Below, piece by piece: positions 1-9,567 of a stretch of 41,429 nucleotides of DNA. The position numbers and the translations under genes were made by a program. The notes below the pieces were generated by a model. It was not told the DNA's origin and searched no databases. It worked only from the letters and a program-made list of their open reading frames with translations. Within the stretch, counting starts at the first letter, position 1. The number at the start of each line of letters is the position of its first letter. Source of the stretch: Paulinella micropora (taxonomy: Eukaryota; Cercozoa; Imbricatea; Euglyphida); assembly GCA_009731375.1 (NCBI GenBank), contig BJOX01000304.1, positions 32,684-74,112 on the forward strand, read 5' to 3'.

Positions 1-200
<200 letters not shown>

Positions 201-929
201 TAATAAATATATACTGTAACGAGAAGGAAAAGAAAAAACCTATATTAAAGGGCACGCATATAATCCAAAAGAAAGTAAGGATAATCACCAGGTAGAATTA
301 ATAAGATACCGTCAAGGAAACAAGATCTAGATCTAGTCTCCCTACCTTACTAAACCGATAAGAGCATCCAATAAACTAAACCGGTGGTAAAGGGACAGGA
401 CCAACAACATACGGACCAACACACTAGACACGCAAGACTCTGCGGAAAAACGGCTGCATACCATAAAGAATAAAAATGAGGGACAAAAAAAAATTCCAGG
501 GACCGATAAACAGGCTCAAAAAAAAAAAAAAAAAAATTCAAGCTAGTACCAGAGGATATTTCGATCGAGAGGATATCAGGAGACCCAGGCGGATCAAGAC
601 AGAACTCAAGATCAAGGAGAGACCAGTGGACCCAGGCGGATCCAGACGGAGCTAAAGACCGATATACATAATACTCTTTTCAAACCTTTACATAAAACCC
701 CCGACTGCTATGACAACATCATACAGAAGGTCGTCTACATGTGTGCGGCCAGTCGTGCTCTTCCAAGTGTCATTCCCTAGTGCGATGGGTCGGTCTTCGG
801 ATTCGCCCCCTCTCGCCGTGGGGTTATGCGCAGGTTTGGAGCCCACACGCGGTGATGAGTCAGGACTAACAACCCTTACCGGCAGTCGAATACTCCAACA
901 AACCCCCCCTTTATAAAAATTAATATAAT
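201..929. other. unassigned left flank of the viral element
   Basis: No gene is supported here. A short imperfect tandem duplication is visible at about 575-657, where two copies share the core GACCCAGGCGGATC. The only longer open frame (710-916, plus strand) has no recognisable motif. The left boundary of the viral element probably lies here, but I could not find a terminal inverted repeat or target duplication. Confidence 0.4.
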
Positions 930-952
930 ATAGTAAAATAAAATTTTACTAT
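930..952. promoter_or_regulatory. AT-rich palindrome upstream of the first viral gene
   Basis: The arms ATAGTAAAAT and ATTTTACTAT are perfectly inverted around an AAA loop, about 12 bases before the ATG at 964. The surrounding 910-963 is almost pure A/T. It is plausibly the promoter of the first viral gene. The function is inferred from position only. Confidence 0.4.
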
Positions 953-963
953 ACATATATAAG

Positions 964-1452
964 ATGAGCGAACTCAACACCAAACAGGACTACTTGAATG
1001 AAATTGAAAAATGGAACATTGACAGCGAAATTAAAAAACCAACAATTGAATGGACTAAACCTGACATTGTATCTTTCTATGAGCAATATAGACCCCGCAA
1101 CGATACTGTAGAAGTCATTCTTCCTTCGACCGCAACATTACAAAAAATGATGGACGAAGAACCAAGCACACCTTTTAAGGAGACTGATTTAAAAGAGACA
1201 GGTATCACTGAAATTACGGCGGATGCTACCGCCGTAGGCGGTAAAGCAAATGTGAGCGAAGCGTCACAATGTGGCGAAACCACTTGTTAAGGTGAAGAGA
1301 TAGCACAGCACGAAGCGGACATTTTTCTTCAATATGGTAAGTATTAAAATATGAAAATTGAAGATGTCGCTAAGATTGATAAACCATACCTTGAATATTT
1401 AATTCAACAACCTTAGTTTAATGACAAAGATGCGGTAAAAAAATATCTCTGA
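964..1452 (+). pseudogene. viral ORF with ExoX-like C-terminal motif, three in-frame stops
   Basis: The first 108 codons are open (964-1290) and match nothing I recognise. The same frame continues past TAA (1288-1290), TAA (1345-1347) and TAG (1414-1416) to TGA (1450-1452). The continued part carries a YGKY stretch followed by IEDVAKIDKPYLEYLIQQ, which resembles the small C-terminal module of exonuclease X-like proteins found in large and small DNA viruses. In that family an aromatic residue usually follows this motif, so the TAG may derive from a Trp codon. The terminal TGA overlaps the arm of a hairpin. Being in frame for about 160 codons argues for one decayed gene. The motif assignment is tentative. 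Confidence 0.55.
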
Positions 1453-1506
1453 TATTTGAAAATCCACGCTTCCGTGCTTCGCACTCTCGCGTGTTTTTCA
1501 AACATC
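1451..1506. terminator. 3'-end hairpin H1 (plus-strand gene)
   Basis: The outer arms GATATTTGAAAA and TTTTTCAAACATC pair and enclose a nested CACGC/GCGTG stem plus a GTGC-TTC-GCAC mini-hairpin. The left arm overlaps the TGA stop of the plus-strand ORF. It is likely a transcript-end signal. Confidence 0.65.
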
Positions 1507-1544
1507 GCTTTCCGCTTATTATTTTTTATTAATTACTTTTAAAC

Positions 1545-1598
1545 GATGTTTACAAACCGCACGAAAGCCGAATGCGAAAGTGCGGATTTGTAAATATC
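1545..1598. terminator. 3'-end hairpin H2 (minus-strand gene)
   Basis: Arms GATGTTTACAAA (1545-1556) and TTTGTAAATATC (1587-1598) enclose CCGCAC/GTGCGG. On the minus strand the TGA stop of the next gene (1597-1599) is part of the arm. It is convergent with H1. Confidence 0.7.
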
Positions 1599-2840
1599 AC
1601 TGGTCTTCTATAAAATTAGCAATAATATTGACATTTCCACCACCAGGATTAGTGGAAACTGATTTCTGTGTAAAAGTTAATACATCACTTGGAGACAGAT
1701 AAATATCATAATTTCTTAGATTGATTTGTTGAGTTGAATTAGCATTAACATATATTTTAAAAATCGTCGTTCCGTTGGCGATAGCAGTCGCTGTTGTGTC
1801 GGTATCAACTATTGAAAATTTTGTATCTACATCTGCATACACTGCTCCAGTTAATGTTCCATTCATCACCATTTTTACTATATTTGTTTTTCCGTCTTCA
1901 TTACTAATACTTATCAATGATGGATATACTAATGAATCATTGTCTAAGTTAGCACCACCACTATCATATTTTGCCTTATTTCTTATACTCAATATCGGTC
2001 TTTCTGTAGTGTGTGCAACTTCACTACCCTCAATTGAATTTGTTATGCTAGTATTAATAGTATTTGACCCCTCAATGAATAAACTGGCACTCGCTGTTTT
2101 AAGAGTTTGTATTCCAGTCGCTGCATCATTTTTCATTACTGCTGTAAAGGGTAATGTCGTATTTCGCAGACTTACACCAATATTAGCATTCGCATACTTA
2201 ATCATATGAACTAATTGAAATAGTCCTGTTATGGGATTTTCAGTATAAAACTTAATAGCACCAAACCCAAGATACTGAAATTGAATTTGAAATACATTTC
2301 CTGTGCTCCAAACCATTTCTGGCATAGCCGAAGTTCCATCGCATGGGTCATCCCAGTCTTCTTGGTCAATATAATCTGCGACACCTCCTTTAATATGTGC
2401 AATATTCATTCCTAAGTGATTTTTGTAAAAATAAAATCCGTCGCCAAGTTCATTTCCTATTCCGATATATGAATAATAATCTTTTGTGTCATCCGTTGTC
2501 CATAGAGCAGTAAAGCGGGCGAGGACACCTGTTCCAGTTCTATATTTTATTCTCCTTTTACTTACCAATCTAGCATCCGCAGTTGCATTCGCTTGAGTTT
2601 GTAATTGAGCCATATTATTCAAAAATGACACAGATGATTTTGTTTCTGTTTTTGTCCATATCCTTGTATTAATGGCATATGGAAAGATTTCCTGTAAACT
2701 GGTGTTGGTTGACCTACTACTGCTTCACCAAAAGCTGTTTTTGAATGATTTGTTTCAATATCGCCATCATATCCAACTTTGACATTTATAAATTCTCCGT
2801 CCGGATTTTCTGCGATTAAGTTTCTCTGGTGAGTTTTCAT
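1597..2840 (-). pseudogene. putative virion surface protein, one frameshift
   Basis: Two open segments, 2840 to about 2650 (N-terminal) and 2631-1597 (344 codons), are in different frames but read as one protein of about 410 residues. The frame changes in an A-rich run near 2645-2655, consistent with a 1-base indel. The start ATG at 2838-2840 follows an AT-rich leader. Motifs include GEAVVGQPTPVY in the N-part and IKYRTGTGVLARFTALW, GIGNELGDGFYFY and FGAIKFY downstream. These recall a family of secreted or virion surface proteins in phages and large DNA viruses. There are no catalytic residues I can name. It sits directly downstream of the capsid gene on the same strand, which fits a structural role. 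The frameshift could also be an assembly error. Confidence 0.55.
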
Positions 2841-2965
2841 TGTTTGTTTATAAAAACAAAAAAATAAATCTAATTTTTTTTTAATTTTTTGTTTTGGCTG
2901 AATTGTTTATGAAATGGAAATTATATTTACCTTAACCTGAACCTCCCGCTGAGTGATTGCTACAC

Positions 2966-4427
2966 TTACGTGCTGATGAGCATTATTCTGTGTGTGCTAA
3001 TGAACTCCCATCCCCTCTCATTGGAAAGGTCAAGCCCACTAGCTTCATTTTGGTCTTTGCTCCACAGCGGGCGGGTATTATCCCAGGTATCAACCCAGAA
3101 CCAGTTGTATTGATACACATTTGAATTCATCAAAACAGAACCTTCAAGCTTAGGTTTCAAGCACATATAATCTTCAAAGCTATCGGGATATATTTCAAAT
3201 TCTTGAAGTCGTGCCCCGTCAAGTGTGGTGTGGAAACTGGTAGTCTTAGCGGTTGCTCTGTTATCAATATCATAAGCGGTATTCTTGTTTTCAGTGTTGT
3301 GACATAGTGTGTGATAAATTTTCTTCAATCGTTTTCCGTGTCCTCTATCAAAGCGGAGAATGATATTTTGTGTAGTGGATTGAGCAATGGAATTTTTTTA
3401 TAAAAACATAAGGATAATCAATATTAAAACTCATACTTTCAGCACTCGCCACCTTTTGTTGAATTGATTGAATAACATCGTGATTAGTCTCTACCGCAAG
3501 GAACAAGTTAAGATTAGAAACAGTTACATTACCAGCGGCAGCAACAAGCACTCCTCCAGCCGTTGACAAACCATCGTTATTGTAATAATAAATTTTAGGG
3601 GTCTGTTGCCATACAATACGCATATTCAAAATCTCTGGAAACATAATAGTCTTATCAAGAGCAAAACTAGTATTGTAAAGCATACCCAGATTTATCTTAA
3701 CACCGATGGAAGGCTCAGCAGAAGCAACAGCACCACCGGAGAAATATTTCGGTTCGTTGAAAGCAACATTAAGGAACGAACTCGCACCAGTCTCATCTGC
3801 TATAAGAGTATCATTGTGTCGGTGAACATTTGTAGAAGGTTGTCCCATCCAAGCCGGTAATGCGGCCTGAATCTGTGCTTTTGCAGTATTAATTCCTGCA
3901 TCAATTCGTCCTGCTGCATTTCCTGCGACTGCCGAAGGAGTCAATGCTGTTTCCAACGCCGCCAACCTTGTAGCATCGGTAGCAGGTTGAAATGTAGTTG
4001 AAGCATTACACTTTTGAAGCATACATCCCGAACCACTTCCATTATCGTGGTTTTCAAATGTCAGAAAGTCCTTCATAGAAGTTTCAGCCTTCCAAATAAT
4101 CTTTGTAAAATTACCAACTTCATTTACATCGCACAGATAAACACCGCTACGGGTTTGAAGATGAATTTGTCTAATAGGAGCCAGACAATCCATATAGCAT
4201 TTGTTATAGTTCGCTGCAATTGCTGGTGGGGCATAAGTAAAACTCAAGACAGAGCGGGCTAAGTTAAATGGCCTGCTGATAAGGTCAAAGTTGCTTTCTT
4301 GTCCTCCTGCGGTAGTAACAGTAATATTTCCCGCACCTTCTCGCGGAGTTAGTTTATTCAAACGATACGAAGCACTGATGTAGTCAGTTCTAGAAAAGTC
4401 TAGTTCGCCTCCGTGTTGAGTTGGCAT
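2966..4427 (-). pseudogene. MCP: major capsid protein (double jelly-roll, PLV type), frameshifted
   Basis: The first 359 codons run from ATG at 4427 to TGA at 3348. The frame then shifts by one base near 3350 and continues to TAA at 2966, giving about 485 residues, a normal length for a PLV or virophage capsid protein. Recognisable features are the N-terminal GELDFSRTDYISASYRLNKL, long hydrophobic strands typical of jelly rolls, and a C-terminal block with LDGARLQEFEI, DYMCLKPKL and YNWFWVDTWD, the usual end of this family. This protein would form the pseudo-hexameric capsomers. No nonsense codon lies inside either segment. An A/T-rich leader with TCTATAAATA precedes the start. The family call rests on overall pattern and on the flanking penton, protease and ATPase genes. 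The last 20 or so codons are uncertain. Confidence 0.8.
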
Positions 4428-4521
4428 TTTGTTTTTTTTTTTTGAAGTAGTGTAAATTAACTAATTCACCAGAATATATTTATAGAAAAAGTAAATAATT
4501 CTAAAATTAAAATTAATTATT

Positions 4522-4560
4522 GATGTTTTATTCACCCGCTTCGCGGTTTCATAAAACATC
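4522..4560. terminator. hairpin H4 between penton and MCP genes
   Basis: Arms GATGTTTTAT and ATAAAACATC enclose a CCGC-TTC-GCGG stem-loop. It forms a twin with H3, about 25 bases away. Confidence 0.6.
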
Positions 4561-4585
4561 GTTTCCCATTAACTTTACCTTTTTC

Positions 4586-4638
4586 GATGTTTGACAATAA
4601 ACGAGAGTGCGTAGCACGAAGTGAAATTGTCAAATATC
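4586..4638. terminator. 3'-end hairpin H3 (penton gene)
   Basis: Arms GATGTTTGACAAT and ATTGTCAAATATC enclose a degenerate inner stem. The minus-strand TGA stop of the penton gene (4637-4639) overlaps the arm. Confidence 0.7.
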
Positions 4639-5449
4639 ATCTAGATTTTAACAAATTGAAAAATGATGTAAATAAATTAAAATAATTGGTCTCTCTGTAA
4701 ATTAATAATGTCATAACGACTCCCAAACCATTAAGATTTATAGCCTGATCGTTTTTGCCTGTAAGAAAAAACCTATATACATTATTTGAACTGGCGGATA
4801 ATTTCTTACCATACTCAGACCCACTTCCGTCGTATATAACGGCTCCAAATGGAATTTCGTTGGCAGTGTATATTTCTTGTAGCACGTGATTATCTCTTTC
4901 ACCAACTAAGTCCGATTGAAGATACAGAGTTTTTTCACCAGTTAAAATAATTGCATTTGGCGATTTAATAAAATCATTAGCGAAGAAATATGTTGAATTT
5001 CTATCAAAGCCCATTACCTCGTGAATACGGGTATCACCATCAAATATAAACCGCGGTTGAATTCCTTTATTCTCTGACACACTGAATGTTAATTTACCAT
5101 CTTCTGGGTCTATGTTGGTATTATTACTGGATACCGCATACGTATAATTATTTGGGCTGTCTGCGGTTAGCACCTAAGCCAGTTTATTTTTTAGATTGTT
5201 CATTGTGTAGTTTCCCTCAGGTATCGTAATTAAAGCCTCATACCCGTCTTCGCTAAGTGTAAAGGTATTATATGGTGAAGCCACAGAGTAATACGACTTC
5301 GGAATGTAAATATGAAGAATTTTACAAGGTGTGGGATTGTCTAGTCCCTTCATATTAACTTCGTGAGTGAAGTCGCTGTCTGTGCCAGTTATTCTGTTTT
5401 TGCTATTTATGTAATAGATACCAGTCGCACGGCCTCCCTTATACTCCAT
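4637..5449 (-). pseudogene. minor capsid (penton) protein, one in-frame TAG
   Basis: The gene starts at ATG 5447-5449 and reads about 270 codons in a single frame, interrupted only by TAG at 5174-5176 after residue 91. The N-terminus GIYYINSKNRITGTDSDFTH is characteristic of penton/minor capsid proteins of PLVs, virophages and polintons, followed by beta-rich sequence. The downstream half contains FIFDGDTRIHEVMGF and a Phe/Leu-rich C-terminus ending at TGA within hairpin H3. It would form the single jelly-roll pentameric vertex protein. It lies directly upstream of the major capsid gene on the same strand, the usual arrangement. With a single stop this is one of the least decayed genes of the element. 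Recent inactivation or a sequencing error are both possible. Confidence 0.75.
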
Positions 5450-5471
5450 TGTATATCATATAAATAATATT

Positions 5472-6203
5472 TCAGATAAATGTAACAAAATGACCATACC
5501 CGTTCTGTGCTTTTAATTTTTCCGCTTCTTCTTTCAAGTCTGTTTAACCGCTAGCAAACTTAAACCGGTTGCCTTTCGCCCGCTCCATTAAAAACCTCAT
5601 ACTATGCCAACCACAAGTGTCTGAAGTGTTTGATTGCTGTTTTACTTGATTAACCTTCATTAACAAATAACTATCGGGGTGGCTTTTATCTATTAGCCCT
5701 TTCATTTGTTGTTGAAAGTCTTCAGTAGGTTCATAAAGTGCTAAAGGGTTATACACTTCAACACTTCTGTCTTTATCCATACTTACCCACACTGCTATCC
5801 AATGAGACCCTTTTTGATTATGATTGTCTAAATTCATAATAAATCCGTATCGCTTTCTGCTTCCGGGCTTCAACTTGTAGATTTCATCACTGGCTCCAAG
5901 ATACCATCCATATTTTTTCATTATGTCATCTATTTCATTAGTCATTAGTCCCCGTCCCTCTCCTTCCTGCATGGATTGCTCTTGCTGTTGCTCTGGCTCT
6001 TGCTGTGGCTCCTCTTGCTGTTGTTACTGTGGCTCCTCTTGCTGTTGTTGCTGTGGCTCCTCTTGCTGGTGCTCTAATGACGTGGTAATAGTAGGGGGTG
6101 GCATTCCCTCGTCAATATTCAAATCATTTGAAACTTGTTTATCCACTTTCGGGTCTATAGTCATTTTGCTATTTAGAGTTTTTACAAAGTCCTTTTTATT
6201 CAT
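5472..6203 (-). pseudogene. adenain-like cysteine protease with Gln/Glu/Pro-rich N-terminus, two in-frame stops
   Basis: The frame begins at ATG 6201-6203, which overlaps the end of the preceding gene (ATGA). About 75 residues of Glu/Pro/Gln-rich repeats follow, then the protease domain. It carries the adenain/Ulp1-type active-site blocks: His in SHWIAVWVSMD, the acidic/amide position in VEVYNPLALYEP, and the Cys in SDTCGWHSMRFLMER. In PLVs this enzyme matures capsid proteins. TAA at 6024-6026 falls inside the repeat at a position where the neighbouring repeat unit has Gln. A second TAA at 5544-5546 is followed by about 23 more coding-like codons to TGA at 5472. The catalytic core (5972-5546) is open, so an internal start could still yield it. 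Confidence 0.75.
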
Positions 6204-6721
6204 TGTGTGCCTCCAATCATTGCGGGATAGATATTTTTTTAAATTATTTTTATTGAAAATACCTCATCAATTAATTTTTCTAATGTCTTCGCTCCACTCC
6301 CTTTTTGTTCATTAATACCCATATACTCTTCATATCTAGCATAATCTGCTACTCTTCTTTTCACATTTTTCTCTTCATTTCCAACATCAACATTAAACCT
6401 TTTAATCATGTCAATTATCCACTTTGAAGTGTCTTTGTAATTTAATGTTTTATGACCTTCAATATCTAGTTTCTTTTTTAAAGCCTGTGCTAACTCTTTT
6501 ATAGTAATGTTTGGATGATAAGTTTTTGAAAATCCAGAGATTAAAAATTGATTAAATAGTAAATTTTCAAAATGCTTACCCTTTTCTTCTGCTTTTTTTT
6601 CTTCCTTTTTAAGTTTTTTTTTATATTCTTCTGCTAACTTTTTCTGTTCTTCTAAAGATGTTGCTGTGGCTATAGCCGTCTGAATATCTTGACTGGCTTT
6701 TTGTAAGTCTTTAAGACTCAT
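6200..6721 (-). CDS. unknown Lys/Glu-rich viral protein
   Basis: ATG at 6719-6721 opens a 160-codon ORF ending at TAA 6239. The same frame reads 12 more codons to a TGA that overlaps the next gene's ATG (ATGA, 6200-6203), so the TAA may be a late nonsense mutation. The first 55 residues are strongly helical and charged (coiled-coil-like, many EEYKKKLKKEEKK-type runs). The rest is mixed helical with no motif I recognise. The start itself overlaps the upstream gene's stop (ATGA at 6718-6721). These overlaps place it in a tight block with the 6718-7509 gene and the protease. The function is unknown. Confidence 0.6.
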
Positions 6722-7509
6722 TTTTTTATGAAATTATCTGTATATCCTGCTAATTTCAGTGTTTCAATATCTTTCTGCTTTTACTTTTTTTCTTCCTCAT
6801 ATTGCTCTTTTGTTTTCAATGGTGTTTCATTTCCTAAATTAGGTCATGCTGGTGCTTGTGGTGGGCCACCTAATGGTGGTGCTTGTGGTGGGCCTCCTAA
6901 TGGTGGTGCTTGTGCATGTTGCGGTGGCATAATATATTGATACTGCGGTGGCGGTGGTAATGCTTGTATTCCATTTTTTCTGTCTTCTTCATATTTTACA
7001 TCTTCTATGAGTTTTCTTTCTCTTCTTAATGTCCTATCTATTTCTTCCTTTCTTTCATTAATCTCTGCCAGTTCTCTTTTATGTTCCCTATCCATTATCT
7101 CTTGTCTTTCCTTAGCATCGGCTATGTCTTTTCTTTCTAGCCTTTTCTTTTCTTCTTCTATCTCATACCTTTTCTTCTTTTCCTTTTCTTCCTCGTCATG
7201 TATTAACTCATATTTCTTTTGTAAGTTGCTTTGTATCTGGTTTCTGTTCTCGTGTTCAAGACGATTGAAATCAGATTTGATTATGTTTTCATTTGGTTTG
7301 CGGCTAGCCCTTTGCGACTTTGGATTACCTATATATTTCATAAAAAGTTTAACAATTTGTAATGTGCTTAAATCATTTGTCTTTTTACCGAAATTAAGAT
7401 AATATTTTTTACCCTTCTGGATAATATATTGTCTCCCGCTCTTATTCCTATAAACCCGCGGTGGACGGACTTTTGCCTTTTTCACCTTCTTAGTCTTAGC
7501 TGACCCCAT
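6718..7509 (-). pseudogene. unknown viral coiled-coil protein with Pro/Gly repeats, two in-frame stops
   Basis: The first 221 codons (7509-6844) are open. The N-terminus is Lys-rich (KTKKVKKAKVRPPRVYRNKSG), followed by a folded-looking stretch up to about residue 75. A long charged coiled coil (about 85-175, with HDEEEKEKKKRYEIEEEKKRLE) comes next, then Pro/Gln and repeated PPLGGPPQA units. TGA at 6844-6846 and TAA at 6781-6783 interrupt the frame, which otherwise continues to TGA at 6718-6720 overlapping the next start (ATGA). The repeat units are also visible as DNA duplications at 6845-6912. The function is unknown. The composition suggests a structural or DNA-associated virion protein. 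Confidence 0.6.
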
Positions 7510-7560
7510 TATATTATCAAAAAAAAAAAGATTTCTAATATTTTAGAATTTGAAACACAA

Positions 7561-7574
7561 GTCCCCGAAGGGAC
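7561..7574. terminator. UUCG-tetraloop hairpin after the small virion-type gene
   Basis: On the minus strand GTCCC-TTCG-GGGAC forms a perfect 5-bp stem with a UUCG tetraloop. It sits about 22 bases past the stop codon at 7596, preceded by TGATATTTGTGA, the same stop-proximal sequence seen at the other viral gene ends. Confidence 0.65.
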
Positions 7575-7595
7575 AAAGTCCCTCACAAATATCAT

Positions 7596-7906
7596 TTAAT
7601 GAAACTTTACAGCCCCTCCTCGTTGCTTACCATATCCGAGTTTTGCAGCAGTAGACCCTATACGAGACGATATGGCACTCCTACATCACCAAGTGCATTA
7701 GCGGTCTTTGAAATAATCTTGTTATCGCGAAGGAACTTATTCACAGCTAAGGCTGTTTTCCCGACCTTAACCCAGTTTATCTTTCCTCCCTTTTGTCCGC
7801 ATCCCTTCTTCTAGGTTTTCTTTTTTCCTCCCTTCTGTGGCATTGATGGATTTTATCCGATGTTATACCCTGATGATTGTGAAATTATCACTGGTGAGAC
7901 TGGCAT
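7596..7906 (-). pseudogene. small Gly/Lys-rich conserved viral protein, two stops and one frameshift
   Basis: A short gene of about 100 codons runs from ATG 7904-7906 to TAA 7596-7598. It has TAA at 7853-7855, TAG at 7811-7813 and a frameshift near 7661-7675. Coding character comes from a Lys/Gly-rich middle (KGGKINWVKVGKTALAVNKF), then KIISKTANALGDVGVP, and a conserved-looking end containing GSTAAKLGYGKQRGGAVKFH in the shifted frame. Small basic proteins of this style are common in PLV genomes near the capsid genes and may be virion core or membrane-associated proteins. I cannot name the family with certainty. It lies between the packaging ATPase and the coiled-coil gene, all on the minus strand. 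Confidence 0.55.
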
Positions 7907-7945
7907 ATAATATACATTAAAAAAATAATATAAAAATATTATTTT

Positions 7946-7998
7946 GATATTTTAGAATTGCGCTTCGTGCTTTGCACTACCGCTTATTCTAAAACATC
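7946..7998. terminator. hairpin H5 (twin of H6)
   Basis: Arms GATATTTTAGAAT and ATTCTAAAACATC enclose a GTGC/GCAC-containing loop related to that of H1. H5 and H6 are 18 bases apart in the ATPase/small-protein interval. Confidence 0.65.
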
Positions 7999-8016
7999 GT
8001 TTTTTTTCTTTTTCAC

Positions 8017-8074
8017 GATGTTTATCAACAAACGAAAATGAGTGAAACGAATGAGAGTGTAGTTGATAAATATC
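8017..8074. terminator. 3'-end hairpin H6 (ATPase gene)
   Basis: Arms GATGTTTATCAAC and GTTGATAAATATC are a perfect 13-base inverted pair apart from one G/A difference. It lies immediately past the stop of the ATPase gene on the minus strand. Confidence 0.7.
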
Positions 8075-8075
8075 A

Positions 8076-8898
8076 TTATCGCATGCGGTAGGCAAAATTT
8101 TTCTTAACTCATCATCTACACGTGAAACATACAGAAAATTAAATCTCTCTTTGGTCGCCTAGTGATACTTTTCCAGAAAGTAATCAAAGTTGAAAGATAA
8201 ATCTAAGTGTTTATACACTAGTTCCATTTTATCCTGAGACTGGCCAGGAAAGATTAATAAATAATCTAACTGCTTAATGGCTTCTGGCCGTAGGTCATTC
8301 AGATACTGGCTTGACATAATCACACCTTACTTTTATAGTGTCTGTTCTTTTTTAATAAATCACTTACGGACTTGTCTCTTAATCCACTTCCTAAATCATC
8401 CAAAACAAAAACAACCTCTGGCGAAATATACTTGCTTGGCCGCTCTTTTGGTGCCTCCGCGGCGCTCTGTTTCTTTTCTTTTCCAAGGTATAAAAATTGT
8501 GGTTTCTCTATCGGTTCTTTATCATCTTATTTAATTTCACCTTCGTGTTGCTCGTCATGTCTGTTTAATTTGGCAAGTTCATAATCAATGACATTTACAC
8601 CATCTGATTTGAGAAAGGTATATATTGCCATTGGGTTTCCCCTGTTCTTAAAGTGCTTTACAATTGCTTTATAAATGTAGTCCTTGTGTATTGTTGAAGC
8701 AATAATGACAATACGGGTTTTTCTGTCTGTCGTCCGTTTCAGTATTTCAAAGAGTGCTGTTGTTTTCCCGCTCTTCTTACGGGCAAGCAGAAATATATTG
8801 GCATACGGCTCGTTAAATAATTTATAACCTTTTGCTTTTTTATTTCCGTCACCCTCTTGTTTTACTGGCTTCACCTTGATGCTATTAATCGTCTCCAT
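8076..8898 (-). pseudogene. DNA-packaging ATPase (FtsK/HerA type), stops and frameshifts
   Basis: Translation most likely begins at ATG 8896-8898. Walker A is LLARKKSGKTTAL (about residues 38-50). TAA at 8527-8529 interrupts the frame, which continues open to a Walker B region (VVFVLDDLG, about 8389-8420) and a RHYKSKV block. A 2-base insertion or 1-base loss near 8320 shifts the frame into a segment with MSSQYLNDLRPEAIKQLDYL, matching the conserved post-Walker B region of PLV/polinton A32-like ATPases. TAG at 8159-8161 and another shift near 8105 precede the natural end at 8076. The protein would pump genomes into capsids. It is clearly inactive as written. Several breaks are in homopolymers and could be assembly errors. 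Confidence 0.8.
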
Positions 8899-8921
8899 CC
8901 TATATTCTAAGCGAGAAATTC

Positions 8922-8965
8922 GTTGCGGATAAATCCGCAACAATCTGGGTAGGTTTCACCTACCC
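8922..8965. promoter_or_regulatory. two adjacent perfect hairpins upstream of the ATPase gene
   Basis: GTTGCGGAT/ATCCGCAAC (8922-8941, 2-base loop) and GGGTAGGT/ACCTACCC (8947-8965, 3-base loop) are perfect inverted repeats. They sit between the stop of the 8998-9308 gene and the ATPase start. They may end the upstream transcript or act in the 5' leader. Their sequence is unrelated to the GATATTT hairpin family. Confidence 0.6.
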
Positions 8966-8997
8966 TAAGAATTCTAGGCATATAACAATTCGGCCGG

Positions 8998-9308
8998 CTA
9001 AATTTCCTGTGTCAATATTTCCGCTGCCAGTTTCAAGGACTTAAATGTATATTGTCCGTCTGACCATCCAACTACACCTAAATTATAACTGAGGTTTGAA
9101 ATATTTGCTATATTACTATCTGCGAATGTGCCAATAATTCCAATTCTGTCCATATAAAGAATTCTGGTTTTGGTTTCCGTCTGGTCGTTTGTAAAATGAA
9201 TAAACTTAACATTCATTTTGGTTGGTGTAAATGACATTTGAATATTTTTATTAAATGTTTTGCTTCCCACAAAGTTATTGCTTAGAAAAATAATCTTTTG
9301 GTAGCCAT
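8998..9308 (-). pseudogene. unknown viral protein, frameshift near its start
   Basis: An open segment of about 90 codons (9270-8998) has no nearby ATG in frame. An ATG at 9306-9308 in another frame reads eight codons into a T-rich run at about 9285-9295, where a 1-base change joins the two. The protein is small, beta-rich and ordinary in composition (includes GIIGTFADSNIANISNLSYN). I do not recognise it. It lies between the ATPase and the membrane-protein gene and ends in TAG at 8998-9000. Confidence 0.45.
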
Positions 9309-9567
9309 GATTATATTACTGATGATAAACTTTTTAATAACAAAAATATTTTCGCGGACTGCCTGCGACTTTTACTCACGGGTAAGCGAAAAAAAGAATG
9401 AGAGTTGTGCTTATTGTATAAAGCAAGGTATTGAAACTAAATTTACATGTGTGTATAAACCTCTCAGTGATTGGTGTGTTAGTTTTGATGAAGCACTACC
9501 TTTAATCTGTGCCAGCGATAGTTCATGGTATAAAATACATTTATACGAGTGCTCACTTCTTACTTGA
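9307..9567 (+). CDS. small Cys-rich protein with N-terminal hydrophobic helix
   Basis: This 86-codon ORF starts at ATG 9307-9309 and has no internal stop, unlike its neighbours. The first 16 residues (MIILLMINFLITKIFS) look like a signal peptide or membrane anchor. The remainder has seven cysteines, including CAYC, and ends at TGA 9567. Its start overlaps the start of the opposite-strand gene (shared CATG at 9306-9309), and its end overlaps the end of the membrane-protein gene. It fills the only plus-strand slot in this block. No family is recognised, and a chance ORF in a gene-sparse gap remains possible. Confidence 0.4.
   Translation: MIILLMINFLITKIFSRTACDFYSRVSEKKNESCAYCIKQGIETKFTCVYKPLSDWCVSFDEALPLICASDSSWYKIHLYECSLLT

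Noticed and set aside
1775-2209. Plus-strand ORFs opposite viral genes (also 3606-3860, 7007-7402, 10610-12933)
   Set aside because: They are shadows of the minus-strand viral coding sequence without motifs of their own.
2840-2966. Read-through extension of the capsid ORF to the next gene's ATG
   Set aside because: The frame does reach an ATGA overlap, but the stretch is AT-rich, low-complexity and contains several stops. It looks like leader sequence for the next gene.
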